Below are positions 14,042 to 15,028 of a stretch of 15,028 bases of DNA, piece by piece; the stretch's first letter is position 1; each line of letters opens with the position of its first letter. A program made the translations under genes and the position numbers. Location: contig NZ_JACRWC010000078.1 in assembly GCF_014306095.1 (NCBI RefSeq), positions 1 to 15,028 on the forward strand, given 5' to 3'. Below the pieces are notes generated by a model, which did no database searches, was not told the DNA's origin, and saw nothing but the letters and a program-made list of their open reading frames with translations. This stretch comes from Lentihominibacter faecis (GTDB lineage Bacteria > Bacillota > Clostridia > Peptostreptococcales > Anaerovoracaceae).

Positions 14042-15028
14042 ATGGATTTAAGCAAGATTTTCTTAAAAGACGCCTGCCCGACCAAGATGGGCGGACAGGC
14101 TGTTATGGAAGGCATCATGATGAAAGGCGAGAAAAAAACAGCTCTCGCCGTGCGTCTGCCAAATGATGATATCCAGATCAAGACCGTTCTGACCAAGGTT
14201 TATGGCAAATGGACGAAGATCCCTCTTTTGCGCGGAGTGGTGGCATTCATTGATTCTATGGTGATCGGTACGAAAACTCTCATGGACTCAGCAGAAATGC
14301 TGGAGGTCGGCGACGAAGAAGAATACGAAGAAAGCCGCTTCGAAGCCTGGCTCAATAAAAAATTCGGAGCCAAGGGCGCATGGAATCTGATGATCTATTT
14401 TTCGGTGTTCCTGGCACTGGTCTTTACGGTGGGAATATTTATCATCCTGCCGACCGGCGTGGTGAACCTGATGAAGCTGTTTACCGACAGCGTGTTCTGG
14501 CTCAACTTTGCAGAAGGCGTATTTCGGATCTTGCTCTTCGTAGCATATGTCTGGCTGATTTCCTTTATGGGAGAAATCAAACGGGTCTTTCAGTTCCACG
14601 GTGCGGAGCACAAAACGATCCATTGCTTTGAAAACGGACTGGAACTGACCCCGGCCAACTGCCGGCAGTTCCCTACACTACACCCGCGGTGCGGGACCAG
14701 CTTTTTGATGTTCGTGTTTATCATCGCGTTTGCACTGCATTTTCTGCTGGGATGGCCGACCCTGTGGCTTCGGATCGTCACCAGACTTCTGCTCCTTCCG
14801 GTGATTGCAGGACTTTCCTATGAACTGCTCAAATGGGCCGGAAAAAGCGATAACATCGTGGTAAAGATCCTGAGCCTACCGGGATTGTATCTGCAAAAGA
14901 TCACGACGAAAGAACCGGATGACAGCCAGCTGGAAGTAGCGATCGCAGCGATCCATGCCGTGTGCGATAAAAAACCGTGCGGCACTTATACGATCTGCAA
15001 AGAAGACGTCGGACATTACGACTGTCTC
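14042..15028 (+). CDS. DUF1385 (YqhQ-like) membrane protein, partial
   Basis: The frame is open for 329 codons to the window edge, so the C-terminus is missing or nearly so. It has the DUF1385 signatures: MGGQAVMEGIMM (16-27), LLRGVVAFIDSM, the HGAEHKT motif (186-192) and PRCGTSF (215-221) with Cys217. Helices cluster at about 118-150, 160-180, 220-240 and 245-265. The His/Glu/His/Cys pattern looks like a metal site, but the function of the family is not established. AAGGA lies nine bases before the ATG, inside the last codons of rho, and only six bases separate the genes, so the two are co-transcribed. In related Clostridia this family commonly lies between rho (often with rpmE) and prfA/prmC, so those genes may follow. 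Confidence 0.94.
   Translation, partial: MDLSKIFLKDACPTKMGGQAVMEGIMMKGEKKTALAVRLPNDDIQIKTVLTKVYGKWTKIPLLRGVVAFIDSMVIGTKTLMDSAEMLEVGDEEEYEESRFEAWLNKKFGAKGAWNLMIYFSVFLALVFTVGIFIILPTGVVNLMKLFTDSVFWLNFAEGVFRILLFVAYVWLISFMGEIKRVFQFHGAEHKTIHCFENGLELTPANCRQFPTLHPRCGTSFLMFVFIIAFALHFLLGWPTLWLRIVTRLLLLPVIAGLSYELLKWAGKSDNIVVKILSLPGLYLQKITTKEPDDSQLEVAIAAIHAVCDKKPCGTYTICKEDVGHYDCL

Overview
The window looks like chromosomal DNA of a low-to-mid GC member of the Bacillota, most likely class Clostridia. The grounds are strong AAGGAG-type ribosome binding sites, TATAAT/TTGACA-type promoters, U-tailed terminators, a Clostridia-type complement of DUF1934, DUF1846 and DUF1385 proteins, an Hbd-type 3-hydroxybutyryl-CoA dehydrogenase and a Gram-positive style surface protein. 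The species cannot be named from sequence reading alone.

Layout. (1) 1-650 is insertion-sequence debris: an internally deleted IS3-family transposase on the minus strand, followed (in its direction) by two sets of short regularly spaced repeats, one with a 42-bp and one with a 33-bp period. (2) 752-3234 holds a convergent pair, a TraX-family membrane protein (+) and an HtrA-like membrane-anchored serine protease (-), whose stop codons overlap. (3) 3235-3444 is a divergent promoter region with a perfect inverted repeat lying inside the predicted htrA promoter. (4) 3445-8395 is a tight plus-strand gene run: hslO (Hsp33), a DUF1934 protein, a 30-residue single-pass membrane peptide, a DUF1846 protein, an AEC-family transporter and hbd, closed by a U-tailed terminator at 8419-8460. 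(5) 8463-9534 is over 1 kb without a convincing gene but with several distinct structures: alternating TTCATC/GATGAA repeats, a GC-rich island with a 15-bp stem, a long-range hairpin and a 12-bp palindrome. (6) 9535-12443 is a single transcription unit for a 911-residue secreted surface protein with a non-canonical sorting signal, with its own promoter, a G7 tract in the leader and a strong terminator. (7) 12467-end contains rho, with a leader that may attenuate and a 12-residue tandem repeat insert, and a DUF1385 membrane protein that runs off the window.

How it fits together. Region 3 ties an envelope protease (HtrA) to a redox-activated chaperone (Hsp33) by divergent transcription, so both arms may respond to protein-damage stress. 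The hslO run then carries uncharacterised conserved proteins plus transport and butyrate/fatty-acid type metabolism without an obvious single pathway. The surface-protein unit, with long non-coding DNA upstream, phased direct repeats at its promoter and a homopolymeric G tract, looks like the most accessory and most regulated part. I found no complete novel defence or mobile system. The best leads are the htrA operator candidate, the small membrane ORF, the structured non-coding block 8526-9400 and the surface-protein control region.
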